A stretch of DNA of 64,000 bases from Climacteris rufus. Lineage: Eukaryota; Chordata; Aves; Passeriformes; Climacteridae. Below the pieces are notes generated by a model. The model saw only the letters and a list, made by a program, of their open reading frames with translations, had not been told where the DNA came from and ran no database searches. The translations under genes and the position numbers were made by a program. This document shows, piece after piece, positions 13,095 through 24,008 of this stretch. Numbering within the stretch: the first letter of the stretch is position 1; every line of letters starts with the position of its first letter. Location: NCBI GenBank assembly GCA_013398175.1, contig VZRZ01004923.1, positions 220,290-284,289 on the forward strand, in the 5' to 3' direction.

Positions 13095-13352
13095 TTAGCG
13101 CAGCTGAAGATCGCACCACTCCATCCTGCCAGTGCTTAGAACCCCGAGCAGCCCCCTGGGGAAGCACTGCGGAGTCAGTGTGGATGTGGGCTCCGCAGGC
13201 AGCCCGGAGGTGCCGGTCCCCCCGCGCTGCCCCGGCGCTGGCCAGCAGAGGGAGGAGAAGGGGTGCCCGCACCGCCCGCAGCCCCCAAGGCACCGCACCC
13301 CCCTCTGCTCTGCCTCTGAGCACAGGGACAAGTGGCAGCCTCAGCTTCACCG
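13095..13352. promoter_or_regulatory. Isolated CpG-rich patch (small CpG-island-like segment)
   Basis: About 250 bp with roughly two-thirds G+C and about 16 CpG dinucleotides sits in sequence that is otherwise strongly AT-rich and CpG-poor. On the plus strand it is preceded by a T-run and a TTTTAG acceptor-like string. On the minus strand it begins about 75 bp beyond the donor of the candidate exon at 13428-13563. Both strands are open across it, as expected from G+C richness alone, and none of the frames resembles a known protein. It could be a regulatory CpG island, an alternative first exon or the remnant of a GC-rich insertion. The sequence does not decide. Confidence 0.45.
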
Positions 13353-13427
13353 TCTGTGATGAAAACACCCACCTGGTCCTACCCAGAGAGCGCAATGATA
13401 CTGGTCTGAGTCTTTTTTCCTTCTTAC

Positions 13428-13563
13428 CTTCACCCGGTGGTTGAGGACGGATGTCCACAAGGTTGCTGTTGCCTGGTCTTGCTGGGTTTGCCACCGCTCC
13501 AATACTCACACTGTTGCTTCTAGGACTTGGATGAACAACTGGATCTGATCTGCTTATTCTGTT
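13428..13563 (-). CDS. Candidate internal coding exon, unidentified gene
   Basis: The minus strand shows a textbook internal exon of 136 bp. The acceptor is a pyrimidine-rich tract ending TTTCTAACACAG, followed by 45 open codons plus one base, then the donor GAAG|GTAAGAAGG. It would start in phase 0 and end in phase 1. The encoded segment is rich in Ser, Pro, Asn and Arg (for example HPSPRSNSVSIGAVANPARP), like a disordered linker of a larger protein. Its base composition is clearly richer in G+C than its intron-like flanks. I do not recognise the protein family. The open frame continues past the donor into the CpG-rich patch, but that extension looks like composition-driven read-through. The call rests on splice signals and composition, with no homology support. 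Confidence 0.5.
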
Positions 13564-13864
13564 CTGTGTTAGAAAGAAAACATTTTTATGTTCTGTCACT
13601 AGAACTGGGCCTTTGCTCAGTGAGCAAGTACACAATCATTCTGAGATTTGCAAATCAGCATCTTTTTCCATAAGTGGGAAATAGAAAATCTTATTAAGAC
13701 TTCCTAGAACTTACAAAGGAGTGAAAGATATTGATTTTTACTGAACAAGGTGTTGAGTGGATCACCATGCAACCATCTTCTTTCCAAGAGGCATTTAAAA
13801 GCAGTTCTTGCGGTCAGCTCTGTGGAAAATATTCCATAACAGCCCAAATAAGTTTTTTCCTTAC

Positions 13865-13927
13865 CTCTGGTATCCCAGTGAGGTCACATTCTGTTAAAAA
13901 CATCCTGTCAAGCTTGGTACAAAAGGG
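13865..13927 (-). CDS. Candidate upstream coding exon of the same minus-strand gene
   Basis: This 63-bp minus-strand segment is bounded by an acceptor ending GATTCTTTGGAG and a donor CCAGAG|GTAAGG. It encodes 21 open codons (containing KLDRMFLTECDLTGIPE) and would start and end in phase 0, matching the phase-0 start of the next exon about 300 bp away. An in-frame stop lies just upstream of the acceptor, so the frame does not simply continue. An alternative acceptor (TTTTTAACAG at 13891) would give a 26-bp exon instead. The family is not recognised, and a chance match of splice-like strings is possible. Confidence 0.33.
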
Positions 13928-14180
13928 CTCCAAAGAATCAGAATGCAGAAGCTATGCAACTTGCTGACTAACTTTGCTCTGTGTTATTTACCAACCACAC
14001 AAAGAAAATGCTGTCTATTCAAAACACAGTTCAAAACTCTCTTCACAGAAAGTGAGTGAACAAACAGTCCCATGTCCGATGCTGTAGTCACATCTCCCAT
14101 GAGGCCCGGTGATAGCTCTGGGGCATGGGACGGAGTGACACCACCAGCAGTCACTACAAGGCACTTTTGTAAACAAGTTA

Positions 14181-14226
14181 TGTGTGTGTGTGCAGAGGAG
14201 GAGGAGGAGGAGGAGGAAGAGGAGGC
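14181..14226. repeat. (TG)n and (GGA)n microsatellites
   Basis: Six TG units at 14181-14192 are followed by an interrupted GGA/GAG triplet array at about 14195-14226. On the minus strand the array reads as CTC/TCC repeats, giving a leucine-rich chance frame. Confidence 0.85.
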
Positions 14227-14883
14227 GGGTGCTACTCTTTCTATGTCTTAACATTATGTTTTATTTGCTTTATCAGGTCAAAGCAGAACTTCAGTCTTGC
14301 TTAGACTACTGGGTGCATTCACCACAGTCCTTGCACAGGATTTTCCTCATGATAACCTTTATTTTCTTTCAGAAGAGATCTAAAAGAACCATGTGGAATT
14401 TGTGCAGGATCTAGACTTAGAACCCTGGAGCCTGGTTAAGCAGCAGAAGTCAGTTCAGAGTCTGTCAGACTCATCACAGAAAATGACAGAAACTCAGTGA
14501 CTTACTCTACTACATGCTCAGAAAAGAAAAAAAAGTCTAAAAATAATTTTAGACTCATCTATTCTTTGTAAACTCTTGCCTCACTAGTCACAAAGACTAC
14601 ACCTTGGCAGAGAAGCAGAAATGCCTTTTTCAGTTCCCTATAGGAAGAGAATTGCCATATAGACCCAGAATTTCCAGTACTGATCACTCTCCTCTACCCA
14701 CAACTAGCCACTCCACTGCTTTTCTTTATACTTACAATAAATCACAAAAAAAAAAATGTTTCCAGGTTTGGAAGGATTAAATAATGGTTCTCCTTAACCC
14801 CTTTGCAATTTCATTCTTTAACTGTCAGACCAGCACTGGAATCCTCTTTTTGCTACAAAATCCAAATCATCCTCCCTTCTTAC

Positions 14884-14962
14884 CTCCAAGGTATCCCGTC
14901 CCATATGCAATTTTTTTCCCCTAAGAGTCCCTAGTAAATATTTTTGATATGTTTTCAAATGC
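14884..14962 (-). CDS. Candidate upstream coding exon of the same minus-strand gene
   Basis: This 79-bp minus-strand segment lies between a good acceptor (ACACCTGTCTTTTAG) and a strong donor (TTGGAG|GTAAGAAGG). After one leading base it has 26 open codons ending in phase 0, so it joins in frame to the candidate exon at 13865-13927. The product is basic and lysine-rich, including KTYQKYLLGTLRGKKLH. No family is recognised. Support comes from splice-site quality and phase continuity only. Confidence 0.3.
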
Positions 14963-16112
14963 CTAAAAGACAGGTGTTGTAAACCACCCATGACGTATGT
15001 TTGTGAGAGAAAAATATGAGACATAGTGACATCATGTTGTAAAATAAACACAAGTCTGAGTTTCCTTTGGTGGGGTCTTGATCTGCACCTTTATAGTCTT
15101 TTATAGGTTTGTGACACAGGTTCTTCCAAATCCATATTCCAGTAATTAGGATTATTCCAGGTATGACATAAAGTACATTCAACTGCTGAATGGTTCATGA
15201 CAAATATCTGGATGGCAAAAGTATAGCTTTCAAAATATAAAAGTTTTCTAGAAACACACAAAACCTTTAGATACCTAGATACATTTCTTTTATCAAGACT
15301 TGAAAACAATGCCTTTAAAATACAAATGGTGAATGATCTTACAAGCAAAATTATCTAAGTAACCCTTATGATTTTAAAAAAAAATATGATTGTTTCTCAG
15401 TATTCAGCAATCAACAGTCTTTGGTCAGAGTTGTGCCTTGTCAAGAAGTACTATTCTCCAAAAGCAATTACTTACAAATTCAAGTGAACCTTCACTTGTC
15501 TATAATAGCTGAAGATACTATACCAGTTGCTATTGATTTTTAATGTAGTCTTTAAAAAGCACTGGAGCCAATAGGAAGTTTTCCACTGATCTTTTTTTTT
15601 TTTAATTCCAAGTTTACAAGTTCTCCTCGTCTCATTAAAATTAGTAATATACTATAGAACAGTATATACATAGTCTTCCCAGTAACCTCACTTTTCCACT
15701 TAATTATCTGTATCTCAGGAACACATACCCTTCTTACTAAAATTCTGCAGTATAGAGGAAGTTGCTTATTTTCACATATCACTATGAGGTCAGAAAGTTT
15801 ATAATCCCTGTTTTATGGAACAGGATAGGAAAACCTCAGTTAGGTCTTCCTCTTAAGCTTTATCTGAGCCCTACTACCTATTTTTGAATAGGTCAGAACC
15901 AGCATGCAGAAGGCTGTACACAAGAGCCAGGTCTATAAAACATTAAGCCTCCCAAGTCCAAACATCTGATGACTTTTTCTTCTCTGTTTCTGATCCTGTA
16001 ACAAAATTTTAAAAGGTATGCTTTGGTTTCAAGGGAAATCCACCAAACTATGTGAGTTAAAGGAATCTAGCAATTATAATTGTGTTTAGATCATACTCCT
16101 TTATAAAAGAGA
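14963..16112. other. AT-rich sequence, no confirmed feature
   Basis: No mobile element is recognised. A further weak minus-strand exon candidate at 15476-15561 is described in the findings. A T-run lies near 15592-15604. Confidence 0.5.
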
Positions 16113-16131
16113 TTTTTTTTTTTTTTTTTTT
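16113..16131. repeat. T homopolymer (19 T) next to a CR1 tail
   Basis: An uninterrupted T-run lies immediately 5' of a CR1-type 3' end. CR1 elements do not end in poly(A), so this is either older target sequence or part of a different structure. Confidence 0.85.
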
Positions 16132-16136
16132 ACTTT

Positions 16137-16187
16137 GGTGATCCTTGTGGGTCCCTTCCAACTCAGGATATTCTATGATTCTATGAA
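16137..16187 (+). mobile_element. CR1-type 3' tail (severely 5'-truncated CR1 or SINE)
   Basis: The segment carries the conserved CR1 3' end: GGTGATCCTTGTGGGTCCC, then TTCCAACTC, and finally the octamer-like tail ATTCTATGATTCTATGA. The same tail is shared by CR1-mobilised SINEs such as TguSINE1, so the parent element cannot be fixed from about 50 bp. The match is close to the consensus I recall, implying a younger insertion than the degraded tails at 32978 and 39739. Confidence 0.8.
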
Positions 16188-19100
16188 AATCAGGAACACT
16201 GTTACAAGAGAGCAAAAAGTGAAGATGTCACTGTGTTATAGAGGCAGTTTTATGTTCTCTTGTTTTGTGCTGTGGATTTCTGTTCTTTGATGCACCTGAG
16301 GTTATGTGTGCCACAAGCTCTTTTTGTCATTTGCAACCTGACATTCTATGTCCCACACACAAAATAGCACTCATTGAAGTGCACCTTTTAAGTATTGTTC
16401 TTCCTTAGGATCCTGTCTGGAAACGGACACCTGTTCCCTTAATTTTTGAAGCCTGGACTGTCAATGACGCCATTCAATTTCACAAGGAATACCAGGTTGT
16501 TTTATTTATGAGTTTCAAAACTGAGACAGCAAAGTCAGGCTCAGATTATCAGAAATTCCTCTTATCTACCTCTTGCAATCTATTAATTTAACAAGGCCAA
16601 CTGCAGTCTACATATGTGCTTTTCAAAAATTGCCATATACTTCAGTCTCATGGAGAAAGAGTGTTAGAAAATTTAAGTTTTAATATTGATTTGCCAAATA
16701 TAGATCACATGGGAGCTAAGATGTGAACCTAATAAAGCATTTAATGTCAAAGACTTTTCCATCTCTCCCCAACAACTCCACCAGGGAACTGAGATGAAGC
16801 AAGATTGATATTAATTATGCACAGAGAGGAGAACTAGCTGCAGTCACCAGCTTGATACAGAATTCTCTGGGGATGACAGGCAAAGCTGGCAAACAAAAAT
16901 GGAAGAGGGTAGAAAGAAAGAAAGGAACAAAATGATTTTTTTGGCTATTCACAAAATATATCCATCACTTTAAAAATAAATCAAAATACAAACACAAAAA
17001 AATTCAGGCAGGTCATGGAAAAATCATTTAGTTAGGTGTCTAATAACTCCAGGAGCAATGTTTGATACCAACCAGTCACATGCTCCCATCAGGTGGTTTA
17101 GAAAAATAAAACAAAAAAAGATTTTAAAAAATCCCGTGGCCCCTCCTGTTCCATGTAATTACCATGAATTACAGTCTGCAGTGATGCTGTAGAGCTGGGG
17201 GGACTGAGGTGAATTTGAAACAGATAAAAGCTGGGTAAACCACTCCAGTAGTCAGGCTCATGCAGAAGTACTTAACCAGAAACAAATGCTGCTGATGCTT
17301 TTGTTCTGGTCTTTTACTGAAGCTTATTCTGGCCTTCTAATGTGCCTCCTATAGGTTGCCTCTGCCAGGCAACTGTGCATGTATTCACAGTCCCAACTGC
17401 TAGCATCACATTTATTTATTTATTTTCAACCCAAATAAACTCCTAATGGCTTAACATAAAACATTTGAATTTTTTTTTGAAGCACACTAAATAATAAAAA
17501 AGCCAGAAGCACAAAAGGCCATACGGGAGTGAAAGGGATGATTGTTCAACACCCTATTAAAAGATTTGTTGCTGTGTTTATATATTTTTTTAACAACACA
17601 ATTTCAGAGCCTTTTAAAGAAGACTCCTCCTCCCCAATTGCCTGCCAAGACAGTACTTAGCTGAGGGAGGGTGTGCCTGCTCTTTAAAAGATGATGGTAT
17701 CTGTTAGAGAGAGAAGGGAAAGAGAGATATATAAAAAGGCTTTCCCAAAATTAGCGGTCCAGAAGGGTCAATGAAAAGAAACAAAAGGTATGAGATGAGA
17801 ATTAAATGGAAAGAAGATGAGAACATTAAAACAGAGAGCACTGAAAAAGAGGAGATGTTTTCACAGCAAAAATTATTCTGTAAAGGTCATTTTAGTTACT
17901 GTATTCTACTAACCATGGCCCATATTTAGGCATCTGTCAGGTAGTAATTGTGAAGCACTTCACAAAAATTAGCTGTGAAAACCCTCTTTCATGAGGTAGG
18001 TGAGGGACAGAGACCCACTTGCCTGCAGGCAGAGACCAGATTTTTTCCACAGAAGACCAGAAGACTCTTTGACAGCATACTATGATACAAAGCAACAGCC
18101 ACAGAAAGGTTAGTCTTTGTTGCATTATTTCATTGCACATATTAACTCATTTGTCCAAGTGGAAGACATATCAAATCTAGTCAAAATACCCAGATATAAA
18201 GCTGAGGTTCATGTTCACTCTTCTTAGGACCAAATAGTACAGTCTAGGTCTCACTCTCAAAAAATTCCTCCAAAAATTACTATTGTTTGAAAGCTTGTTC
18301 TCTCAAAATGGTGTCAGCAATCACCATCACAGATGTGACCACAAACCCCCAGGTAACTCATGGAAATCTGAGCAAATACTGCGTTCACAGTAGGGGGCCG
18401 GTGCAGTTGCCATTGGTGGCGTGTCCACGGTGATCTCTCCTGCTAGAGAGGTCTGTAGTTTCATCTGGCTGGTTTTTTGCACAGCTCATGACACCACTCC
18501 TAGATAGATCAGGAATTGTATATCTCCGTTTTGGGTATGAGAAGCCTCCTGGGCAGTTAAGGAGAGAGTGTGAAGAGCTTTACCTTTCCTGGCGGGCCAC
18601 AACCAGTGACATCATCTTGCACTATCAGAGCCATTGGGCCCTGGGGCAGCCTACATCACAAAAGTGATGCAGAAGCCTCTGATACTTCCCATCTTTTAAG
18701 AGCAAGAAAGAAACTAATGCAAGAGGATGTTTTCATTGTAGCTTGGATGCAACAAAAAAAGTCACCTAACTCCCAAGGGTAGTTTTATTAGAAACACCTC
18801 TGTTTCAGAACTGACATTTCATCCTGTGAAACTAAAGATATCTTTCATTTTCCTTCATGTGTTTTCTGATAGGAAATAACCATTCCAGTGAGAATCTCCA
18901 AATAAACTCTATTGAAAATATTTCAAGGGCTCTTAGGTTCTCAAACTGACTGGCTAACCTTAAAATCCATTAAAGTTAGTGAAAAGAGAGGAAAGTTAAA
19001 CAGTGTCCAGAAGAAAGTACAGAAAGACTACCAGCACCTAAAGGAAATCTACTTTTCATGTGGCATTTCTCTTTACCATCCTGAAAAGAGAATGGGATCC

Positions 19101-22100
19101 TTGTCACCTGAAGTTGTTGTGACCTTTGTTTCTTGCTGGCTGGAAGGAGGGAATCCAGTAATGTATTTCTCACTAGTGTCACAGGAGGCAGAGCAGGAGA
19201 AGCTTTTGAGATTTAGACAGACTACAACTGAACAGACAAGAGTGATGACTGCACTCATAGGCATAAGCCTCCACAATAGAGGATCAAAAGTGCTGTCTTT
19301 CTCTGATGTAAAGATTCACTTTGCTCAGTGGTGCTTCAGTGTTATTTAAACTACAAGGCTGTGTGAGGGGGAACAGTGCATGGTTTCCCCCTCATTTTCC
19401 AGATAAGTTACTTAAACCCATTAGATGTCTCCAGTGAATGCTGTGAGTGGAGAGTGTTCTTGGTGAAGGTACTCATTTCAGAATCCTCATTTTAAAAAAC
19501 AGTTTGTGTGAGCTAATCACAATCTAATTAAACACAATATGGGAACTGCCTTCATGAAGTGGCATTAGTAGAAGAGAGACCATCTTAATATGAGTCCCTG
19601 AGGATGAAGGGACCAACACCTGACTTACTAGACATACAGAAAAGTCTCAAAACTTTTACAAAGTGCTGAGATGTGAGGGTAATGCTGTTTTTTTCAGCCG
19701 TTGTTTTTGGGTTTGAGAAGAGCTTGGGCTGCCACCCAGTGGAGAGAGGTGCCAATTTTGTACTGATTTAGCTTCCCAATCACAGTAGGACAGTTGGCTG
19801 TCTAGCTTTCCAATAGTAAGAAAGAGAGGGAACACCTTAATGACGTTATTGCTTAGTGCCCACCAGTTATGCTGCATCACTATATTCCACCTGGAAGTTT
19901 AAACATGGCTATTTAAAATGCTAAAGTAGGATCTGAGAGTCAGAATGAAATTTTATCTTGCCTATCTGCAGTAGTAGTTTCTGTAGGACAAAATTGGACT
20001 GATTGCTGAATAAACTTCCTAAAGAAATAACGTTAAATACTTCTTGTATTATTGTTTCAGCCATAATGTAACTTTTATTGGACATTTTGTTTGGCATTCT
20101 TACTGCTATTTATGACCATATATAAGGCTTTTACACAGATGGGATCACTTGCGCTGTAATTTTACTAGCAAAAAATGCACTATGGAAATATACAAGAACA
20201 TAAGACATACCTATAAAACATCTAAATCAGACTTGAAGTACTGTCAGGACAGATAAGAAAGAAACGTTAATCCTATCTATTGATGAGAAAAATTAGTCCC
20301 AGTTCAACATCTACACTGACTTAAATAGGTGCTACAACATTTTCCTCTCTATTAACTCACATCTGGCATACTGCTACTCCAAGAACTAGCATAAGCCCAC
20401 TTCCTGACTGTTTTTCTTTGTAAGCATTTCAAACAGTATTTCTAATCTCTTTCTTGTGTACAAGAACCAGAAAGTGGAAGTTACTGGGGACAAAATAAAA
20501 ATAACTATTTTCTTATGAAGTTGTGAATGGTTTAAAACTGGTGATATAAAAAAAAAACTTTTTCAGGTAAAACATATTAAAACTGCTTACTTCAATTTAG
20601 ATTTTGTCTTCTCATAACCAAAATATTTTTCTCACATATTTTATAGACGGGAACAAAAATTGTAAGTTGTCATTAGAATGCTTATAATAGCTGTTGAGTA
20701 TTCAAGCTTGTGCAAGTACAGAGATAAATACAGTAAGGTCAAAAAAAGGAGAGTTCTGATCTTAAAACACCTAAACTGCTCACAGCATAAGTCACGGCTA
20801 GTCCAGGGTCTCATGCTAACTTAGATATTTATGTCTCTCACACCTACAGTGCCAAATCATGGGAATTCCAATTCTCTGACCAGATATGTAAGATTTTACA
20901 GACAGTTTCTGGCAACTTGGAAAGATTTTCCCCCTGTTTGCATGGTAGGTGTGCAAATCCTTTATATCTGACTGCAAATAAGATCATTTTCCTTGTAGAC
21001 ATTGCTCTTGTTTTCAGATCTGCACTTCATCATACTTGGAGCCAGTGTTGCTTAGATTTCTGAAATGCCATGCAACACCAGACCAGGAATCCTGTACTTG
21101 CTCATTAGCAGCCTCGTCTGTTAAAACCTATTTTACTAATGGTATTTATTCACCAGACAAGATGACATTTATCTACTTCAAAGCTCTGTGGTTAAGGCAT
21201 TCACTTGGGACACATAAACTTCAGACTCTTGCTTCTTTTGTAGTAAGACAGAGTGTTTTGAAGCCCATCTTTCATTCTTTCAGGGTATGACTATTATCTC
21301 GTGTATTAGAAAAAATAACAAAACACATTGTCACAAAGCCAGAAAAAGTTCCCAGGAGCATCTCTTCTGGGTCAGATTACAGAATTTAAAAATACACCTT
21401 TTCTCAGGTTATAAGAAAAAAAGTGAGTTCCTAGGACTGCATCTAGAGAAACAGAGATAGAAACCCATTGGGTCACAGTCAAAGGGCATTTTTTCTTGTT
21501 TGCTCTGCTGCGTCTAAAGTCTGCACCTCAAAGACTTTTTTTTTCTCCCTTGGAATTGGAGATTAAAACTCTGTGACTGCGGTGACTGCTCTGGGTGCTT
21601 CTGTTCTAATCACTGACCTACAAGGAGAGAATTAATTTGGTGGTTTAATAGTTTGCTGCTGATCAATTCTTCATGCTTTTTAGCCCATGATTGAAGGACA
21701 GGTCTTTGTCTTCACTTCGCTCTGAACGATATTTTCTGTTGCATAACAGCTTCAGTAGTCTTGTGATTTGCAAATACTTTGTTACCTTTGGGCACTCTTT
21801 ATATTCAGCTAGGTAGCTGTGATTTCTTAAGAAATCTGGTCAAAATTTTAAATTAAAAATTTCCTCGCACCTCTAGGATAATTCTTAACAGTTCAATTAA
21901 AAGAACACACAAACTTAACATTAGAAAATTTATAGCAATGGACAAACCTGAAACCACGAAATGCTGTGTTCTTTTCTAATGGTTACGATTAACTTCTGGT
22001 CAATATATTTTCATGCCACAAGAGGGAGACACAAGAACATAATTTCTTCACTTAAACAGAAGCCTTGACATCTTGTAAATTACATTTATCAGGAAAGTTG

Positions 22101-23942
22101 TCTAGACCACTTTCTCTCTCAAAAGCTCAATACTAGTTCTGGAAATGAACAAGCTGGCATAGAGGAGTTCCTAATCCATATCACATAATAGAAAACAGTC
22201 TTAAGATTCAGGGATATTAGGCTTTCACTGATGTACATGGAAGGAAATACGCAAGAAAATTCCAAGTAACCTACCAAGGAGATAATAGAAATGGTGAACT
22301 TCTAAGCTTTTCTCTGAGATGAAGAATTTGTTCTAGAAATTTAGAAGTGGAAAAGATGAATTAGTTACCATTAAATTGATCTTGTTATTGTATAAACTTG
22401 TTATAGGACCAGCATTTTATTTTAGCCATAAGTGAAAGTATTTCTAGATGTCATGATAAGAAAGAATGTTTCTATATCTTTCAGCAAAATGGGTGATGCT
22501 CTTTTATGTTAGTAAATTTAATTTAATAATTAGTCATTTATACATAAACTTCTGTTAATGGAAAAACTTACAATCTTCAAAAATAAAAAATATCCACTCA
22601 GCATATGGGTATTTTTAAATTTAATTTGGATCACAGGAATGCCTTAAAATTCATTTCTCCACCACTTCTGCAGCTGGATTGTTCTGAGCTGTCAGTCAAA
22701 TAAAATTTAGCTTTATTTGTTCTCCAGCACTGCAATATAGCCCAGTTTGGTTAAGTACTTCACAGAACGGACTAAAATGTCCAGTACATCTTGAAGCATT
22801 TGCAAACCAGTATCAATAGTGATACAAACCAAGGTAAGGAAACACTGGAGTGTTGAACACCTGTGTTGACAGCAACATATTCATTCAAACAATTAATTCC
22901 ACACTGGCACTTAACTGTTGTAAACTAGAGATAGTATTTTCTGGCAGCTGTTGAAACTCATATCTATATAATTTCTAGCAACCTAAACTGAACAACACAG
23001 AAAAGAAAGAAGAATGTAAGGCAGAAAGCAGAAAAGGTAGAAAGCTAAATGAACACTGTTAATGTGAGTTATTCAGATACTTTCCTGTAGTCATCACATT
23101 GAACTTAATAATCTAAAAATTGTTTTATATTACCCTGTTCTTCGAGTGAATGATACTCTCTATAAAAAACAGCACACAGAGAGCACTAGATAACACTAGT
23201 CAATAACTATGTTTGAAGGCATAACAAAATCAGCTTGTCTTGTATGTTATTTCAATACAGAAAACTCCCTCCATTTTGTGTGTGAAATGGAATAGCTCTC
23301 TGTTTCTTTAAAATGGGGTAAAAGCTCTGGAGTTATTCAACTTGTTTTCAAAAGTCTTTAACATAATATGTTGCTCTGCCTTGCAAAAGCATTTGTTAAC
23401 AGCCCGATAAATTCACCTCTTGAAAGAAATCCTTGCAAAATGTTGAGATACTTATATATCCATAGTATTTTTGCAATGCATTTTGAATTAGCCAATAATT
23501 GTTCAAAGCTGTATTTAAGTTGCTCAGAGAGCTGAATCTGAAGGTGCTTAGTCTCGATAGAAATATGTTGTAGGGAAGGAGAGAGAGAAAACAAGCAACA
23601 CAACCCTATCAGAACCAATTTCTGTTTAATAGGAATGGTTGGTTTTCAAACCACTGAAACACTTCATTTTGAAATTGAAGCTAGTGATAGTAAAAGAGTG
23701 CAGAGAAAGTCACCTAATTTAATTTAATTTTTCAATATCTCCATTTGTAATGAAGATGTTTTTCCATTATAAATTTGGAATATTGATGTTATGAGAAAAA
23801 ATATTTCAGACTAGCTCTACAATGCTTTTGCAAGCATATATTTACTATATTACAGTGTTAAAGAATCTGACAAGTAAAGTGGAATCCTGAAATACAAACA
23901 ATAAGATATTTATGAAAGTTCCGTTTAAAAAGTTACACTTTC
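16188..23942. other. AT-rich non-coding sequence
   Basis: I find no supported gene, RNA or repeat family in this long stretch. The longest open frame (18912-19349, plus, 145 codons) has no motif, signal peptide or splice context that I recognise and is treated as chance. A plus-strand exon-like segment at 16409-16495 is rejected for its weak donor. Confidence 0.5.
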
Positions 23943-24008
23943 TAAACACTACAGTAGAAACTACTAGTAGTGTTTAAAGTAGTGTAAACAATACCATAGA
24001 AACACTAC
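23943..24008. repeat. Hairpin and alternating inverted 9-mer cluster
   Basis: Positions 23943-23976 fold into a near-perfect hairpin. The arm TAAACACTACAGTAG pairs with CTACT-A-GTAGTGTTTA through a 3-base AAA loop, leaving one unpaired A. The core 9-mer AAACACTAC recurs at 24000-24008, and a related inverted copy lies at about 23979-23987. The stem (about 15 bp) is too short for a typical pre-miRNA. Confidence 0.75.

Noticed and set aside
13064..13635. Overlapping open frames in several frames of both strands across the CpG-rich patch
   Set aside because: High G+C removes stop codons in every frame. Apart from the spliced segment 13428-13563 the translations are low-complexity Arg/Pro/Ala and resemble no protein.
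15091..15348. Minus-strand segment with a good acceptor (TTTTGCCATCCAG) and a hydrophobic stretch in another frame
   Set aside because: The frame opened by the good acceptor meets a stop before the only donor. The hydrophobic frame has no pyrimidine-rich acceptor.
16409..16495. Plus-strand exon-like segment (acceptor TTCTTCCTTAG, 29 open codons)
   Set aside because: The donor CAG|GTTGTT is poor, and the segment lies on the strand opposite to the better-supported exon series.
18912..19349. 145-codon plus-strand open frame
   Set aside because: No domain, signal peptide or splice context is recognised, and frames of this size are expected occasionally in 64 kb.
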